Shown in pieces: positions 41,534-51,487 of a DNA stretch of 64,000 bases (position 1 is its first letter; each line of letters begins with the position of its first letter). Position numbers and translations under genes: made by a program. Below the pieces are notes generated by a model. The model saw only the letters and a list, made by a program, of their open reading frames with translations. It searched no databases and was not told the DNA's origin. The DNA comes from Stenotrophomonas sepilia (GTDB lineage Bacteria; Pseudomonadota; Gammaproteobacteria; Xanthomonadales; Xanthomonadaceae): assembly GCF_003244875.1 (NCBI RefSeq), contig NZ_LXXZ01000033.1, forward strand, positions 1 to 64,000, read 5' to 3'.

Positions 41534-42309
41534 GTAGTCGAAATATCAGGGGAAGCGCGCTGGCGCTGCTGTCGATGTTGTCGTTGCTGTTCTCAGCAGC
41601 GGCGATGGCGCAGGCGGTTGACCACTACGAGTACGAGAAGGACCGCATCTATCCGGTTCGAACCGGCCTGGGCCTGACCACCCAGATCGAGTTGAGCCCG
41701 AACGAGAAGATCCTCGACTACAGCACCGGCTTCAGCAGCGGCTGGGAACTGACCCGTCGCGAGAACGTGTTCTACCTCAAGCCGAAGAACGTCGACGTCG
41801 ACACCAACATGATGGTGCGCACCGAGACCCATTCCTACATCTTCGAACTGAAGGTGGTGGCCACCGACTGGCGCCAGTTGGAACAGGCTCGTCGCGCGGG
41901 CGTGCAGTACAAGATCGCCTTCGTCTATCCGAACGACACCGTGTTCGGCGTCGCCCAGGAAGCGGTCGAGGAAGAGGCCAAGCCGTTGTTGAGCTCGGAA
42001 CTGGCCAAGGACCGGCAGTACAACTTCAACTACTCCTATTCCACCAGCAAGGCGAAGAAGATGGGGTGGCTGATCCCGGTCAACGCCTACGACGATGGTC
42101 GTTTCACCTACCTGAAACTGCCGAATTCGCCGGAGTACAAGACCGGCATCTTCCCGGCGGTGTTTGGTCGTGAAACGGAATACGGTGAAGACTTCGTGGT
42201 CAACACCACGGTTGAAGGCAATACGCTGATCGTGCACGGGACCTACCCGTACCTGGTCATCCGCCACGGCGACTTCGTCGTCGGCCTGCGAAGGAACGTG
42301 AAGAAATGA
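41530..42309 (+). CDS. virB9: VirB9 core-complex protein
   Basis: A 259-residue secreted protein (signal LALLSMLSLLFSAAAMAQA). The N-terminal domain (GLGLTTQIELSPNEKILDYS) and C-terminal beta-sandwich (NPVNAYDDGRFTYLKLPNS-like; HGTYPYLVIRHGDFVVGLRR) match VirB9/CagX. It forms the outer-membrane core with VirB7 and VirB10. It overlaps virB8 and virB10 by 4 bases each, so the three are translationally coupled. Confidence 0.9.
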   Translation: MSSRNIRGSALALLSMLSLLFSAAAMAQAVDHYEYEKDRIYPVRTGLGLTTQIELSPNEKILDYSTGFSSGWELTRRENVFYLKPKNVDVDTNMMVRTETHSYIFELKVVATDWRQLEQARRAGVQYKIAFVYPNDTVFGVAQEAVEEEAKPLLSSELAKDRQYNFNYSYSTSKAKKMGWLIPVNAYDDGRFTYLKLPNSPEYKTGIFPAVFGRETEYGEDFVVNTTVEGNTLIVHGTYPYLVIRHGDFVVGLRRNVKK

Positions 42310-43559
42310 GCCAGCAGAACACTCCCGGAAACGACCCGAACAACGGACGCGACGAGAGCCAGAGCCCGTACGGCGCACAGGGTGCCGCGGACGCGCCTTC
42401 GAATCCCTACTTCGGCACGACCCAGGCCGAGCCCGCGCCGGATCTGGATGCGGCCGCGCCGCAGTTGCGCTCGGCCGAAGAGCAGCGGCTGAACCGAAAG
42501 GCGCTGCTGTTCCTCGGTGGCATCGTGCTGTTGCTGATGGCAATGGGCTTCCTGCTGTTCCGCAAGGGGCAGGATGATGCGACCGAGCAGAACAAGCCGC
42601 GGGAAGAGGCGCGTGCGACGACACCACAGCTGCCGAGCGTAGGTACCGCAGCTGATCCGGCGCCGCCGGTGGCTGTTGCCGATCCGATTCCGATGCTGCC
42701 GCCTGCGCCCCAGCAGGAAGTGCCTATGCCCGGTTTTCCGTCGGCGAGCAAGCCAGACGAAGATCGCGGGCCGACGTTGATGGACCGGCGCATGGGCAGC
42801 GGTTCCGGGGTAGGGGGTGGTGACGCGGGCGCGTCGTCCGGCAGCCAGAACTCTGACTACAACCAGGCGATGATCGCTGCCATGCAGGCAGCAGCAAATC
42901 CTCAGCCCCAGCCGCAGAAGGTCCGCCGTGGCCCCGACGTGGAAAATGTCTCCAATGCCGCCTATATCCGTAGCCCTGACGCGCTGCTGGTTCGTGGCAC
43001 GTACCTGAGATGCGTGCTGGAAACGCGGATCATCACCGACGTGGCCGGCTACACCTCGTGCCTGCTGACCGAGCCGGTGTACTCCATCAACGGCCGTAAC
43101 CTGCTGCTGCCGAAGGGCTCCAAGATCTATGGCGCCTACGGCGGTGGTCCGATCGGCAAGCGCGTGGAAGTGATCTGGGATCGCATCACCACCCCGAACG
43201 GCATCGACGTGGCCATGTCCAGCCCTGGCACGGATGGCCTGGGCGGGGCAGGCCATCCTGGACAGTACAGTGCGCACTGGGGCAGCCGTATCGCCTCGGC
43301 GCTGATGATCAGCCTGATCGCAGACGCCTTCAAGTACGCCGCAGCCGAGCACGGTCCAGAGTCGACAACGGTCGCCAGCAACGGCTTTGCCGTGCGCTCT
43401 CCCTACGAGAGTGCAACCGCTCGCACCATGGAGCGACTTGCCAATGAGGCGCTCAGCGAGCGCCGCCCGCCGACCGTGACCATCAACCAGGGCACCGTGG
43501 TGAATGTCTACGTCGCCAAGGACGTTGATTTCACCAACGTGCTGAATCCCCGCCGGTAA
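42306..43559 (+). CDS. virB10: VirB10 core-complex protein
   Basis: A 417-residue protein. A cytosolic N-terminus is followed by one span (ALLFLGGIVLLLMAMGFLLF, about residues 62-81), then a long Pro/Gly/Ala-rich periplasmic arm and the C-terminal TrbI/VirB10 barrel (LLVRGTYLRCVLETRIITDV; LLLPKGSKIYGAYGGG; VTINQGTVVNVYVAKDVDF). It spans both membranes and transmits ATPase energy to the outer gate. The start overlaps virB9. Confidence 0.93.
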   Translation: MSQQNTPGNDPNNGRDESQSPYGAQGAADAPSNPYFGTTQAEPAPDLDAAAPQLRSAEEQRLNRKALLFLGGIVLLLMAMGFLLFRKGQDDATEQNKPREEARATTPQLPSVGTAADPAPPVAVADPIPMLPPAPQQEVPMPGFPSASKPDEDRGPTLMDRRMGSGSGVGGGDAGASSGSQNSDYNQAMIAAMQAAANPQPQPQKVRRGPDVENVSNAAYIRSPDALLVRGTYLRCVLETRIITDVAGYTSCLLTEPVYSINGRNLLLPKGSKIYGAYGGGPIGKRVEVIWDRITTPNGIDVAMSSPGTDGLGGAGHPGQYSAHWGSRIASALMISLIADAFKYAAAEHGPESTTVASNGFAVRSPYESATARTMERLANEALSERRPPTVTINQGTVVNVYVAKDVDFTNVLNPRR

Positions 43560-43573
43560 CCCAACGAACGATC

Positions 43574-44617
43574 ATGGACGCCGAAGTGTCACCCCTCGCC
43601 CTCGTCTCCAGCGATTTCCTGCGCTATCAGTACGAAGTGCTGGGCATCGCCGAGTACATGACCTCTCCGGAAGTGACGGAAATCTGCATCAACCGTCCCG
43701 GTGAGCTGTACCTGGAAACCCGGGCGGGGTGGCAGCGGGTGGAGGTGCCGAGCCTGACGTTCGAGCGGGCCCGGCAGTTCTGCACGGCGGTGGTGAACGA
43801 GAGCAACACCGGCCAGCGCATCACCGATGCCGATCCGGTCGTGTCGCTCACGTTCCCCACCGGCCAGCGTGCACAGTTCGTCATTCCGCCCGCGTGTGAC
43901 GCTGGCAAGGTGTCGATCACCATCCGTCTGCCGTCCAAGCACACCAAGTCGCTCACGCAGTATCACGAAGACGGCTTCTTCAACCAGATCCTGGAGAGTG
44001 ATGGCAGCATCAGCGAGCAGGATCGCGAGCTGCTGGAGCTGCGCCATTCGCGCGAGTACGCCGAGTTCTTCCGGCGTGCGGTGATGTACCGCAAGAACAT
44101 CGTGGTATCCGGTGCGACCGGTAGCGGCAAGACCACCTTCATGAAGGCCTTGGTCAACCATATCCCGGACAATGAGCGCCTGGTCACCATCGAGGACGCG
44201 CGCGAGTTGTTCCTGACCCAGCCCAACGTCGTGCACCTGTTGTACTCCAAAGGCGGACAGAGCACCAGCAATGTGACGGCCAAGAGCTGCATGGAGGCCT
44301 GCCTGCGCATGAAGCCCGAACGCATCATCCTGGCCGAGCTGCGCGGTGACGAAGCGTTCTACTTCATCCGCAACTGCGCGTCCGGCCACCCGGGATCGAT
44401 CACCAGCTGCCATGCCGGCAGCCCGGAGCAGACGTGGGATCAGCTGGCGCTGATGGTGAAGGCCTCGGCGGAGGGTTCGGGCCTGGAGTTCAACGTGATC
44501 AAGCGACTGTTGATGATGACCATCGACATCGTAGTGCATATCAAGGCGCATGCCGGCTCGCGCTACATCACCGGCATCGACTTCAATCCTGGGCGTGCCC
44601 AGGGGCAGGAGGGCTGA
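43574..44617 (+). CDS. virB11: VirB11 hexameric ATPase
   Basis: A 347-residue protein. Walker A: GATGSGKTTFMKALVNHIPD near residue 180; Asp box TIEDARELFL; Walker B-like RIILAELRGDEAFY; His box SCHAGSPEQTW. It is a cytosolic AAA ATPase of the secretion-ATPase family that drives pilus assembly and substrate export. It lies 14 bp after virB10 and 3 bp before virB1. Confidence 0.94.
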   Translation: MDAEVSPLALVSSDFLRYQYEVLGIAEYMTSPEVTEICINRPGELYLETRAGWQRVEVPSLTFERARQFCTAVVNESNTGQRITDADPVVSLTFPTGQRAQFVIPPACDAGKVSITIRLPSKHTKSLTQYHEDGFFNQILESDGSISEQDRELLELRHSREYAEFFRRAVMYRKNIVVSGATGSGKTTFMKALVNHIPDNERLVTIEDARELFLTQPNVVHLLYSKGGQSTSNVTAKSCMEACLRMKPERIILAELRGDEAFYFIRNCASGHPGSITSCHAGSPEQTWDQLALMVKASAEGSGLEFNVIKRLLMMTIDIVVHIKAHAGSRYITGIDFNPGRAQGQEG

Positions 44618-44620
44618 AGG

Positions 44621-45604
44621 ATGCTGCCAGGACTGGAAATGATGGCGTGCCCGGAGATGGCCGTGTCGATGGATGTGATGCAGCACGTCATCAACGTCGA
44701 ATCGTCGCGCAATCCCTACGCCATCGGCGTGGTCGGCGGTGCACTGGTGCGCCAGCCCAAGGCGTTGGATGAAGCGCTGGCGACGGTGCGCATGCTGGAA
44801 GAGAAGGGCTACAACTTCTCGATCGGGCTGGCCCAGGTCAATCGCTACAACCTGGGCAAATACGGGCTGGATTCCTACGAGAAGGCCTTCCAGCAGTGCC
44901 CGAACCTGCAGGCCGGTTCGCGCATTCTCGCCGAGTGCTACAAACGCTCCGGTGGTGACTGGGGCAAGTCGTTCAGCTGTTACTACTCGGGCAACTTCGA
45001 GACCGGCTTCCGTCACGGCTACGTGCAGAAGATCTACGACTCGATCCGCCGCGGCCAGCAGGTTGCCAGCAATGGTGTTGCGCCGATCGACGTGGTCAGT
45101 CGGGGTGAGCGCCGCGCGGTGAAGGTCGAGCATCACCCGCAGCTCGCTTCGCCGGCGCAGGCGCGCATCGTTGCTCAATCCAATGGCCCGGTGTACGTGC
45201 CGTCGGAAGATCCCGCACGCGCCTATGTCGTGTACCCGTCCACCGGTGCGATGGCGCGGGGCAGTCTGCTGAATCTCGCCGACCAGGCGCTGTCCAAAGT
45301 GGTGCTGGGTTCAGTGGACAGGATGATGCAGCCCCAGGCGCAGCCCATCCAAGGGGCCGCCTATCCCCAGCAACAGTCCGGTGGCATGCCTCAGCAGCTG
45401 CCTCAGCAGGGTGCTGCGCAGGCCATGGCCATGCCGCAGCAGTTGCCGGGTGCTGCCGGTGCCAGCAATGAGGGGCCGGTGATGCTGCGGCCCTGGAGCG
45501 AGCGCAACCAGCCTGTGGCGGGTGCCGACAATTCGTACAACGCGCCGGTGCAGGCCGCACCGGTGCAGCAGATTCCCGCAGGGGATGCGGCCTTCGTGTT
45601 CTGA
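44621..45604 (+). CDS. virB1: VirB1 lytic transglycosylase
   Basis: A 327-residue protein. The N-terminal SLT domain has catalytic Glu in HVINVESSRNPYAIGVVGG (residue 27), GLAQVNRYNLGKYG and the downstream AGSRILAECYKRSGGDWGKS. There is no obvious signal peptide at the annotated start, as often in this group. The C-terminus is Gln/Pro-rich (QQSGGMPQQLPQQGA). It opens peptidoglycan for the channel. Its position after virB11 is characteristic of the Xanthomonadales order. Confidence 0.9.
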   Translation: MLPGLEMMACPEMAVSMDVMQHVINVESSRNPYAIGVVGGALVRQPKALDEALATVRMLEEKGYNFSIGLAQVNRYNLGKYGLDSYEKAFQQCPNLQAGSRILAECYKRSGGDWGKSFSCYYSGNFETGFRHGYVQKIYDSIRRGQQVASNGVAPIDVVSRGERRAVKVEHHPQLASPAQARIVAQSNGPVYVPSEDPARAYVVYPSTGAMARGSLLNLADQALSKVVLGSVDRMMQPQAQPIQGAAYPQQQSGGMPQQLPQQGAAQAMAMPQQLPGAAGASNEGPVMLRPWSERNQPVAGADNSYNAPVQAAPVQQIPAGDAAFVF

Positions 45605-45677
45605 CGAAGTCGTGGTGCGGCCAGTCCCCCGGCTGGCCGATTCAGTTGTGTTAGTCCATCAACAAGGAAATCAATCC

Positions 45678-46082
45678 ATGAAGCGATCCAATCTCGACCT
45701 CGTCCAGGCCCAGCGCACGCTGAAGACCCTGCTGATGGCCACCCTCTTTGTTGGTGCGCTGTTCGCTCCGGAGGTCTTCGCCAATCAGGGCGGCGTCAAT
45801 TATGGTGGCACCGAGAAGAAGGTATGTGGCTTCTTCGACAGCATCAATGGTCTGCTGAACATGGCCTCGATCGCCGTGGTGACCATTGCCGTCATCTTCG
45901 CCGGCTACCAGATCGCCTTCGCGCACAAGCGCATTGGTGATGTGGCCCCGATTCTGATCGGTGGCGTGCTGATCGGTGCCGCTGGCCAGATCGCACGTAT
46001 GCTGCTGGGTGACGACTATGGCACCTGCGAAGGCAAGACCGCCATGCTGATCCAGCAGGCTGTCCAGTATTACAGTGCATAA
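45678..46082 (+). CDS. virB2: VirB2 major pilin
   Basis: A 134-residue prepilin: long signal (RTLKTLLMATLFVGALFAPE, cleavage after VFA) and two hydrophobic helices (NGLLNMASIAVVTIAVIFAG and IGGVLIGAAGQIARMLL). An extra cysteine pair is present (KVCGFFDS and GTCEG). ATG 45678 has AAGGAAATC upstream. It polymerises into the conduit pilus. It overlaps virB3 by 8 bases. Confidence 0.9.
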   Translation: MKRSNLDLVQAQRTLKTLLMATLFVGALFAPEVFANQGGVNYGGTEKKVCGFFDSINGLLNMASIAVVTIAVIFAGYQIAFAHKRIGDVAPILIGGVLIGAAGQIARMLLGDDYGTCEGKTAMLIQQAVQYYSA

Positions 46083-46383
46083 GAACGTCGTCTTCCGCGG
46101 CTGCACACGTCCGGCAATGTTCCTGGGCGTTCCCTACCTGCCATTCTTCATGGTGGCAGGTGGGTTGCTGCTGCTCAGCATGTATACGAACTTCTGGTTC
46201 CTGCTCACCATTCCGGTGGCGGTCTTCATCATGCGGCAGATGGCCAAGCGTGACGAAATGATCTTCCGCCTGTTGGGCCTGCGCCTGCTGTTCAAGCTGA
46301 AAGTCCGCAACGTGCAGGAACACGATGGCATGTGGGTGTTCAACCCCAACCATTACCGCGACAAACCGGCCCGAATGGACTGA
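46075..46383 (+). CDS. virB3: VirB3 inner-membrane protein
   Basis: A 102-residue protein starting at GTG 46075 inside the end of virB2. Two hydrophobic helices (VPYLPFFMVAGGLLLLSMY and WFLLTIPVAVFIMRQ) and the N-terminal RGCTRPAMFLGVP typical of VirB3. It works with VirB4 at the inner membrane. An alternative downstream start is ATG 46117. Confidence 0.85.
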   Translation: MHKNVVFRGCTRPAMFLGVPYLPFFMVAGGLLLLSMYTNFWFLLTIPVAVFIMRQMAKRDEMIFRLLGLRLLFKLKVRNVQEHDGMWVFNPNHYRDKPARMD

Positions 46384-46463
46384 GGTCCGGATCCGGCCCG
46401 CGGGCGCAAGCGTCCGTCGGGTCTGTTGAAACTTCTTGGCAGTACCTCTTTGGAAGCAGTCGT

Positions 46464-48905
46464 ATGTTCAGCCCTGACACCTCCATCAGTGAGTTCATTC
46501 CCCTGTCGACGCATGTCGCCCCGAACGTGGTAAAGACCACGGGTGGCGACTACATGTTGACCTGGTACCTGGAAGGACTGCCGTTCGTTGGTCGCGAGGA
46601 ATGGGAGCTGGAGCACCGGCACAATACGTTCAACCGCCTGCTGCAGACGCTGAGGGCGCCGGATTTCGTCAATGTCGCCTTCTGGGTGCACGACATTCGC
46701 CGTCGCCGTACGTTGAAAGGCAAGAGCCACTACAAGCAGCGCTTCAACCAGGACGTGTCCGACCAGTACATGGGCATGCTGTCCTCGCAGCGCATCATGC
46801 AGAACGAGCTGTACCTCACCATGATCTACCGCCCGGTCGTAGCCGGGAAGCGCTTCGTGGAAAAGTCGGCGAATGTCGAGCGCCTGCAGGCCGAGCAGGA
46901 GCAGGCCATCGAGAAGCTGATGGAACTTGCCGGCAACGTCGAGGCCGTGATCCGCGACTATGCGCCGTACCGCCTGGGCATGTACGAGGCCAAGAACGGC
47001 GTGGTGTTCTCGGAAACGCTGGAGCTGTTCGGTTACCTGATCAATCGCATCGACGAACCGGTGCCGGTGCTGTCGGCGCCAATCAAGGATTACCTGCCGG
47101 TCAGCCGGCATATGTTCTCGGCCAAGACCGGTGACTTCGTCATCAATACCCCCAATGGTGCCAACCACTTCGGCGCCATCCTGAACATCAAGGAGTATGC
47201 CGAGGGGACTTACCCGGGCATTCTCAACGGCCTGAAGTACCTGGACTACGAGTACGTCATCACCCATTCGTTCAGCCCGATGGGGCGTCAGGACGCGCTC
47301 AAGGTGCTCGACCGCACAAAGGGCATGATGATCTCCTCAGGCGACAAGGCAGTCAGCCAGATCGTCGAGCTGGACCAGGCGATGGACCAGCTGTCGTCGG
47401 GAAATTTCGTACTGGGCGAGTACCACTTCATCATGGCGGTCTACGGCGACAGCCAGGCCAAGCTGTCGCAGAACGTGGCCACGACGCGCGCCGAGTTGTC
47501 CAATGCGGGTTTCGTGTCGACCAAGGAAGACCTGGCGGTCACCTCGTCCTTCTATTCGCAGCTACCGGCCAACTGGCGCTATCGCACCCGCCTGGCCAAT
47601 GTCAGCTCGCTGAACTTCCTGGGGCTGTCGCCGCTGCACAACTTCGCGACCGGCAAGCAGCACAACAACCCGTGGGGCGACTGCGTCACCACGCTGCAGA
47701 CCACCAACGGCCAGCCGTACTACTTCAATTTCCACGCGACCCATCCGTCGGAGAACTCGCTGGGCGAGAAGGCGATCGCCAACACCATGGTGATCGGCAA
47801 GTCCGGTACCGGTAAGACCGCGCTGATCAACTTCTTGCTCAGCCAGGTGCAGAAGTACGAGCCGTCGCCGACCATCTTCTTCTTCGACAAGGATCGTGGT
47901 GCGGAGATCTTCGTCCGTGCCTGCGGTGGCAACTATCTGGCCCTGGAGAACGGCGCGCCGACCGGCTTCAACCCGTTCCAGTGCGAGAACAATGAAGCCA
48001 ACGTGCAGTTCCTGGCCGACCTGATCAAGGTGCTGGCCGGCAAGCGTGAGTACAGCGCCCGCGAGGAAGAGGACATCTACCGCGCAGTGGAAAGCATGCT
48101 CGATACGCCGATGCACCTGCGCAGCATGACCAACTTTCAGAAGAGCCTGCCCAACATGGGCGACGATGGGCTCTACGCGCGCATGCGCCGCTGGACCTCG
48201 GGCAATTCGCTGGGCTGGGTGTTCGACAATCCGGTCGACACCGTTGATCTGAGCAAGGCCAACATCATCGGCTTCGACTACACCGACATCATTGACAACC
48301 CCGAAGTACGCGTGCCGGTCATCAATTACCTGCTGCACCGCCTGGAGTCGCTGATCGATGGTCGTCCGCTGATCTACGTGATGGACGAATTCTGGAAGAT
48401 CCTGGACGGCGAGGGTGGCCTGAAGGAATTCGCGAAGAACAAGCAGAAGACCATCCGTAAGCAGAACGGTCTGGGCATCTTCGCGACGCAGAGCCCGGAG
48501 GACGCGCTGAAGAGCGATATCTCTGCCGCGCTGATCGAGCAGACCGCCACGCTGATCCTTCTGCCGAACCCGAATGCCAGCAAGAGCGATTACATGGACG
48601 GCCTGAAGCTGACCGAGGCCGAGTTCAAGGTGGTTACCGCGCTCGACGAGCGCTCGCGCTGTTTCCTGGTCAAGCAGGGCCATGCATCGAGCGTCTGCCA
48701 GCTGAACCTGCGCGGCATGGACGACATTCTGTCGGTGATCTCGGCGTCGACCGACAACATCGACATCATGCATCGGGTGTTGCAGACCGCTGCGGTCCGC
48801 AACCGGATCACCGTGGATGAGCTTACGCCGGAACAATGGCTGGAAGATTTCTACAAACATCGAAAAGGGTCCGGGAAGCGGGCCGAGCAGGAGGAGACGG
48901 CATGA
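46464..48905 (+). CDS. virB4: VirB4 ATPase
   Basis: An 813-residue protein; the ATG at 46464 (MFSPDTSISEF) is preferred, as sequence upstream of it is low-complexity and overlaps virB3. Walker A GKSGTGKTALI near residue 445; Walker B region IYVMDEFWKILDGEGG near residue 640; FATQSPEDAL motif III. It is the largest and most conserved T4SS ATPase, docked on VirB3 and VirB8. Its stop overlaps virB5 by 4 bases. Confidence 0.94.
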   Translation: MFSPDTSISEFIPLSTHVAPNVVKTTGGDYMLTWYLEGLPFVGREEWELEHRHNTFNRLLQTLRAPDFVNVAFWVHDIRRRRTLKGKSHYKQRFNQDVSDQYMGMLSSQRIMQNELYLTMIYRPVVAGKRFVEKSANVERLQAEQEQAIEKLMELAGNVEAVIRDYAPYRLGMYEAKNGVVFSETLELFGYLINRIDEPVPVLSAPIKDYLPVSRHMFSAKTGDFVINTPNGANHFGAILNIKEYAEGTYPGILNGLKYLDYEYVITHSFSPMGRQDALKVLDRTKGMMISSGDKAVSQIVELDQAMDQLSSGNFVLGEYHFIMAVYGDSQAKLSQNVATTRAELSNAGFVSTKEDLAVTSSFYSQLPANWRYRTRLANVSSLNFLGLSPLHNFATGKQHNNPWGDCVTTLQTTNGQPYYFNFHATHPSENSLGEKAIANTMVIGKSGTGKTALINFLLSQVQKYEPSPTIFFFDKDRGAEIFVRACGGNYLALENGAPTGFNPFQCENNEANVQFLADLIKVLAGKREYSAREEEDIYRAVESMLDTPMHLRSMTNFQKSLPNMGDDGLYARMRRWTSGNSLGWVFDNPVDTVDLSKANIIGFDYTDIIDNPEVRVPVINYLLHRLESLIDGRPLIYVMDEFWKILDGEGGLKEFAKNKQKTIRKQNGLGIFATQSPEDALKSDISAALIEQTATLILLPNPNASKSDYMDGLKLTEAEFKVVTALDERSRCFLVKQGHASSVCQLNLRGMDDILSVISASTDNIDIMHRVLQTAAVRNRITVDELTPEQWLEDFYKHRKGSGKRAEQEETA

Positions 48906-49729
48906 AGACGCTCGCTCAGACGAACAAGGAAACCGCCATGACAACTGAATTCCGCCGCACTCCGGTGCGACGCAGGCGCTTCGCGCCGATGATGGCCGCA
49001 GTGTTGACCTTGGGCATGACCATCAGTACAGGCACCAGTCCCGCGCAGGCGATGACGGTCTATGACCCGTTCAACTGGATCATGAATTTCATGCAGGAGA
49101 TGAAGGCCGGTCAGGAATATCTTCAGACTGCGCAGCGTTGGAGTGAAACGGCTCAGCAGTACTCCAAGACCATCGACAACTGGATGTCCAAGCTCCAGAA
49201 CTGGACCCAGATCATTGCTTCGCCGCTGATGCCGCCGACTCCCGCGTTGACGAAGATTCCCGAGAACTGGAACGTGGCCGAGAAGTGCGGTGGCGATTCC
49301 ATGATCAGCATGAATGGTCTGATGGCAGTGCTGAACATGAGCCCGGGCGGTGACATCGGCGCGCAGCAGCGTGCGATCTGCTCGTACATCCAGGTGCTTG
49401 AGAACAAGAAGTACAACGAGACTGTCGAGGTCGTGCAGATGTCCATGCCGGCGATGGAGCAGATGCTTCAGCAGCTGCGTCGGATCCGCAACGCGTTCAA
49501 GAATGAAGGCGCACTGCAGGAGGATATTTCCAACAATACGGCAACCTCGGTTGAGCTTGAGAAGGCCTTCAAGAAGTGGGAGACCACCATCAAGGTCTAC
49601 GACCAGCAGATCGCTGCCTTGCAGGGGCGGCAGAAGAATCTGGCCGAGCGTGCGTTGCGGGGCGAGCGCAACCCGATTGGAAGTGTCATCAAGGCCGGCG
49701 CGCTGAAGGCCGCGCTCTCCACCAAGTGA
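48902..49729 (+). CDS. virB5: VirB5 pilus-tip protein
   Basis: A 275-residue secreted protein (signal RRRRFAPMMAAVLTLGMTIS to AQA). ATG 48902 overlaps the virB4 stop (ATGA); ATG 48938 is an alternative. The mature part is helical, with the VirB5/TraC-like EYLQTAQRWSETAQQYSKTI and LQNWTQIIASP coiled-coil regions. It sits at the pilus tip and probably mediates contact. Confidence 0.85.
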   Translation: MKTLAQTNKETAMTTEFRRTPVRRRRFAPMMAAVLTLGMTISTGTSPAQAMTVYDPFNWIMNFMQEMKAGQEYLQTAQRWSETAQQYSKTIDNWMSKLQNWTQIIASPLMPPTPALTKIPENWNVAEKCGGDSMISMNGLMAVLNMSPGGDIGAQQRAICSYIQVLENKKYNETVEVVQMSMPAMEQMLQQLRRIRNAFKNEGALQEDISNNTATSVELEKAFKKWETTIKVYDQQIAALQGRQKNLAERALRGERNPIGSVIKAGALKAALSTK

Positions 49730-49781
49730 ATCACGTGCGCAACGCACTCCAGCAGGGCCCCGACGCGGGGCGGGTGATGTG

Positions 49782-50936
49782 ATGAGTCAGGGAATGATGC
49801 ACGGTATGGTGTTCAATGATCTGTTGCACGGCACGTTGTTCGCCTCGGTGGGCGACTTCTTCTTCTTCCGGCTGATCCTGGAATATCTGCGCGAAGAGAT
49901 CACCAATTTCGGCAACGGCATCCTGAGCCGGATGATGACCTGGGTCGGCACGATGGCGTTGGTGCTGATGACGCTGTGGGTGCTCATCCAGGGCTTCCGC
50001 ATCGTGACCGGACGGAGCCGTGACTCGATGGCTGCGCTGATGACGAACATGGCGCGCGCCGCCCTGATCGTCACCGTCGCAACGTCGATGGCGATGTTCG
50101 GAACCAAGCTGCAGAACTTCCTGACCGGCGATGTGCAGGACCAGATCACCTACATCGTGACCGGCAAGAAGTCGACCGCCGAGGAGCTGATCGACAAGAA
50201 CCTGGGCTACATGCAGCTGGCACTCACGTCGGTAAGCGTGCTGGATGTGGCCGGCGACGTGGCGCTGGATAGTGCCAAGACCCGCGCGATGTGGTTCATC
50301 GGCCTGGGAACGGGCGGTCCCGCCGTGACTGCGGGTGCGATGCTGCTGCTCTACCAGATCGCGCTGGCGCTGTTCATCGGATTCGGACCACTGTTCATCC
50401 TGTGCCTGCTGTTCGAGCAGACAAAGTCGCTGTTCCAACGATGGTTGTTCTATGGCATCGGCACCATGTTCTCGATGGCGGTGCTGGCGGCGATGACCGG
50501 CATTGCCATGGAAATGGTGGCACGCGTGGCGGCTTCGTTCTGGGGCGCATCCGCGCTGGGCGCACTGCTGGGGTCGAACCTGACCGAGGGCATGAGCAGC
50601 ATGGCGCTGCAGCAGGGCGGCATGGGCCTGATCCTGACGACACTGATCCTGACTGCGCCCCCAATGGCCGCGATGTTCTTCCAGGGCACCCTGGGTACCT
50701 TCATGGCATATTCGCAGATAGGCGGTAGCGCGGTGCCGACGTCGCCGGGTCCGAATGGGCAGCCGCCGGGTTCTAGTGGGTCGGGCGGAGGAATGTACAT
50801 GCCTCCTGTTCCCACCAATTCGAGGGCCTCAAGTCAGGTTCCGGTTCAAGATACGATGCCTAGATTTGGAGGCGCGACCACTGAATCTCCGATTCAGAGT
50901 GGGCAGCGCGGCAATGCTGGAACAATGAATTCGTAA
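49782..50936 (+). CDS. virB6: VirB6 polytopic channel protein
   Basis: About 384 residues (GTG 49779 or ATG 49782). At least five or six spans, including WVGTMALVLMTLWVLIQGF, a segment running to ALIVTVATSMAM, and LILTTLILTAPPMAAMFFQ near residue 290. The C-terminal 90 residues are Pro/Gly/Ser-rich. It is the T4SS inner-membrane channel base. Its 3' part (50148-50738) is repeated almost perfectly at 55181-55771, and shorter tail relics follow other DUF4189 genes, so it was the donor of the local duplications. Confidence 0.9.
   Translation: MSQGMMHGMVFNDLLHGTLFASVGDFFFFRLILEYLREEITNFGNGILSRMMTWVGTMALVLMTLWVLIQGFRIVTGRSRDSMAALMTNMARAALIVTVATSMAMFGTKLQNFLTGDVQDQITYIVTGKKSTAEELIDKNLGYMQLALTSVSVLDVAGDVALDSAKTRAMWFIGLGTGGPAVTAGAMLLLYQIALALFIGFGPLFILCLLFEQTKSLFQRWLFYGIGTMFSMAVLAAMTGIAMEMVARVAASFWGASALGALLGSNLTEGMSSMALQQGGMGLILTTLILTAPPMAAMFFQGTLGTFMAYSQIGGSAVPTSPGPNGQPPGSSGSGGGMYMPPVPTNSRASSQVPVQDTMPRFGGATTESPIQSGQRGNAGTMNS
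50148..50738 (+). repeat. 591-bp virB6 segment repeated at 55181-55771
   Basis: The two copies align without gaps at a constant offset of 5033 bp, with only scattered base differences. They could recombine and delete five DUF4189 genes in one step. Confidence 0.85.
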
Positions 50937-50956
50937 CTCTTCGGGAATTGGAGGCC

Positions 50957-51487
50957 ATGATGCGAACGACTTTGACCTACATAGTTCTCGTTGTATTGTT
51001 GTTATGCGTACACTCCGCATCAGGAGAAGGTGGGTGCCCCCCAGGGTCGTATCCGATTGGTGGGCAGGGTGTCCAGGGTTGCGCGCCAATTCCTGGTGCA
51101 GTTGGTGGAACGGCATCACCCTCTGCTCCCGCTCCTGCTCAGCCGTTGGGGGAGTGGTTGACGAGATGGGGAGCCGTGGCTGAATCGCCTACGTCAAATC
51201 TCGTCGGCACCGCAGCCAATGAGTCCAGCGAGCGGCGTGCGGTGGATGTGGCGATCAAGAAGTGCGCGGCAGAGGGTGCAAAGGACTGCAAGTCTTCGGT
51301 CACCTATTACAACCAATGCGTTGCATTCGCTGTACCGTCCTCAGGAAAGGGGCAGGGCTCCTTGGATACGGCGGTAGATGCAGAGACCGTCGCTGGAAAT
51401 GCAATTGGTCATTGTCGGGATACCGGAGGCGGAAAGTGCGCCGTCGTCTATTCCGAATGCTCCTTGCCCGTCTTCCGGAAGTACTGA
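50957..51487 (+). CDS. DUF4189 protein, copy 1
   Basis: A 176-residue protein starting at ATG 50957 (or 50960), after TTGGAGG. Signal peptide to about ASGEG. The mature protein has the DUF4189 pattern: GGCPPGSYPIGGQGVQGCAP, GEWLTRWGAVAE, KKCAAEGAKDC, YYNQCVAFA, GHCRDTGGGKC and YSECSLPVFRKY, with eight cysteines likely forming four disulfides. It follows virB6 by 20 bp and is the reference copy for the following array. The molecular role is unknown. Confidence 0.85.
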   Translation: MMRTTLTYIVLVVLLLCVHSASGEGGCPPGSYPIGGQGVQGCAPIPGAVGGTASPSAPAPAQPLGEWLTRWGAVAESPTSNLVGTAANESSERRAVDVAIKKCAAEGAKDCKSSVTYYNQCVAFAVPSSGKGQGSLDTAVDAETVAGNAIGHCRDTGGGKCAVVYSECSLPVFRKY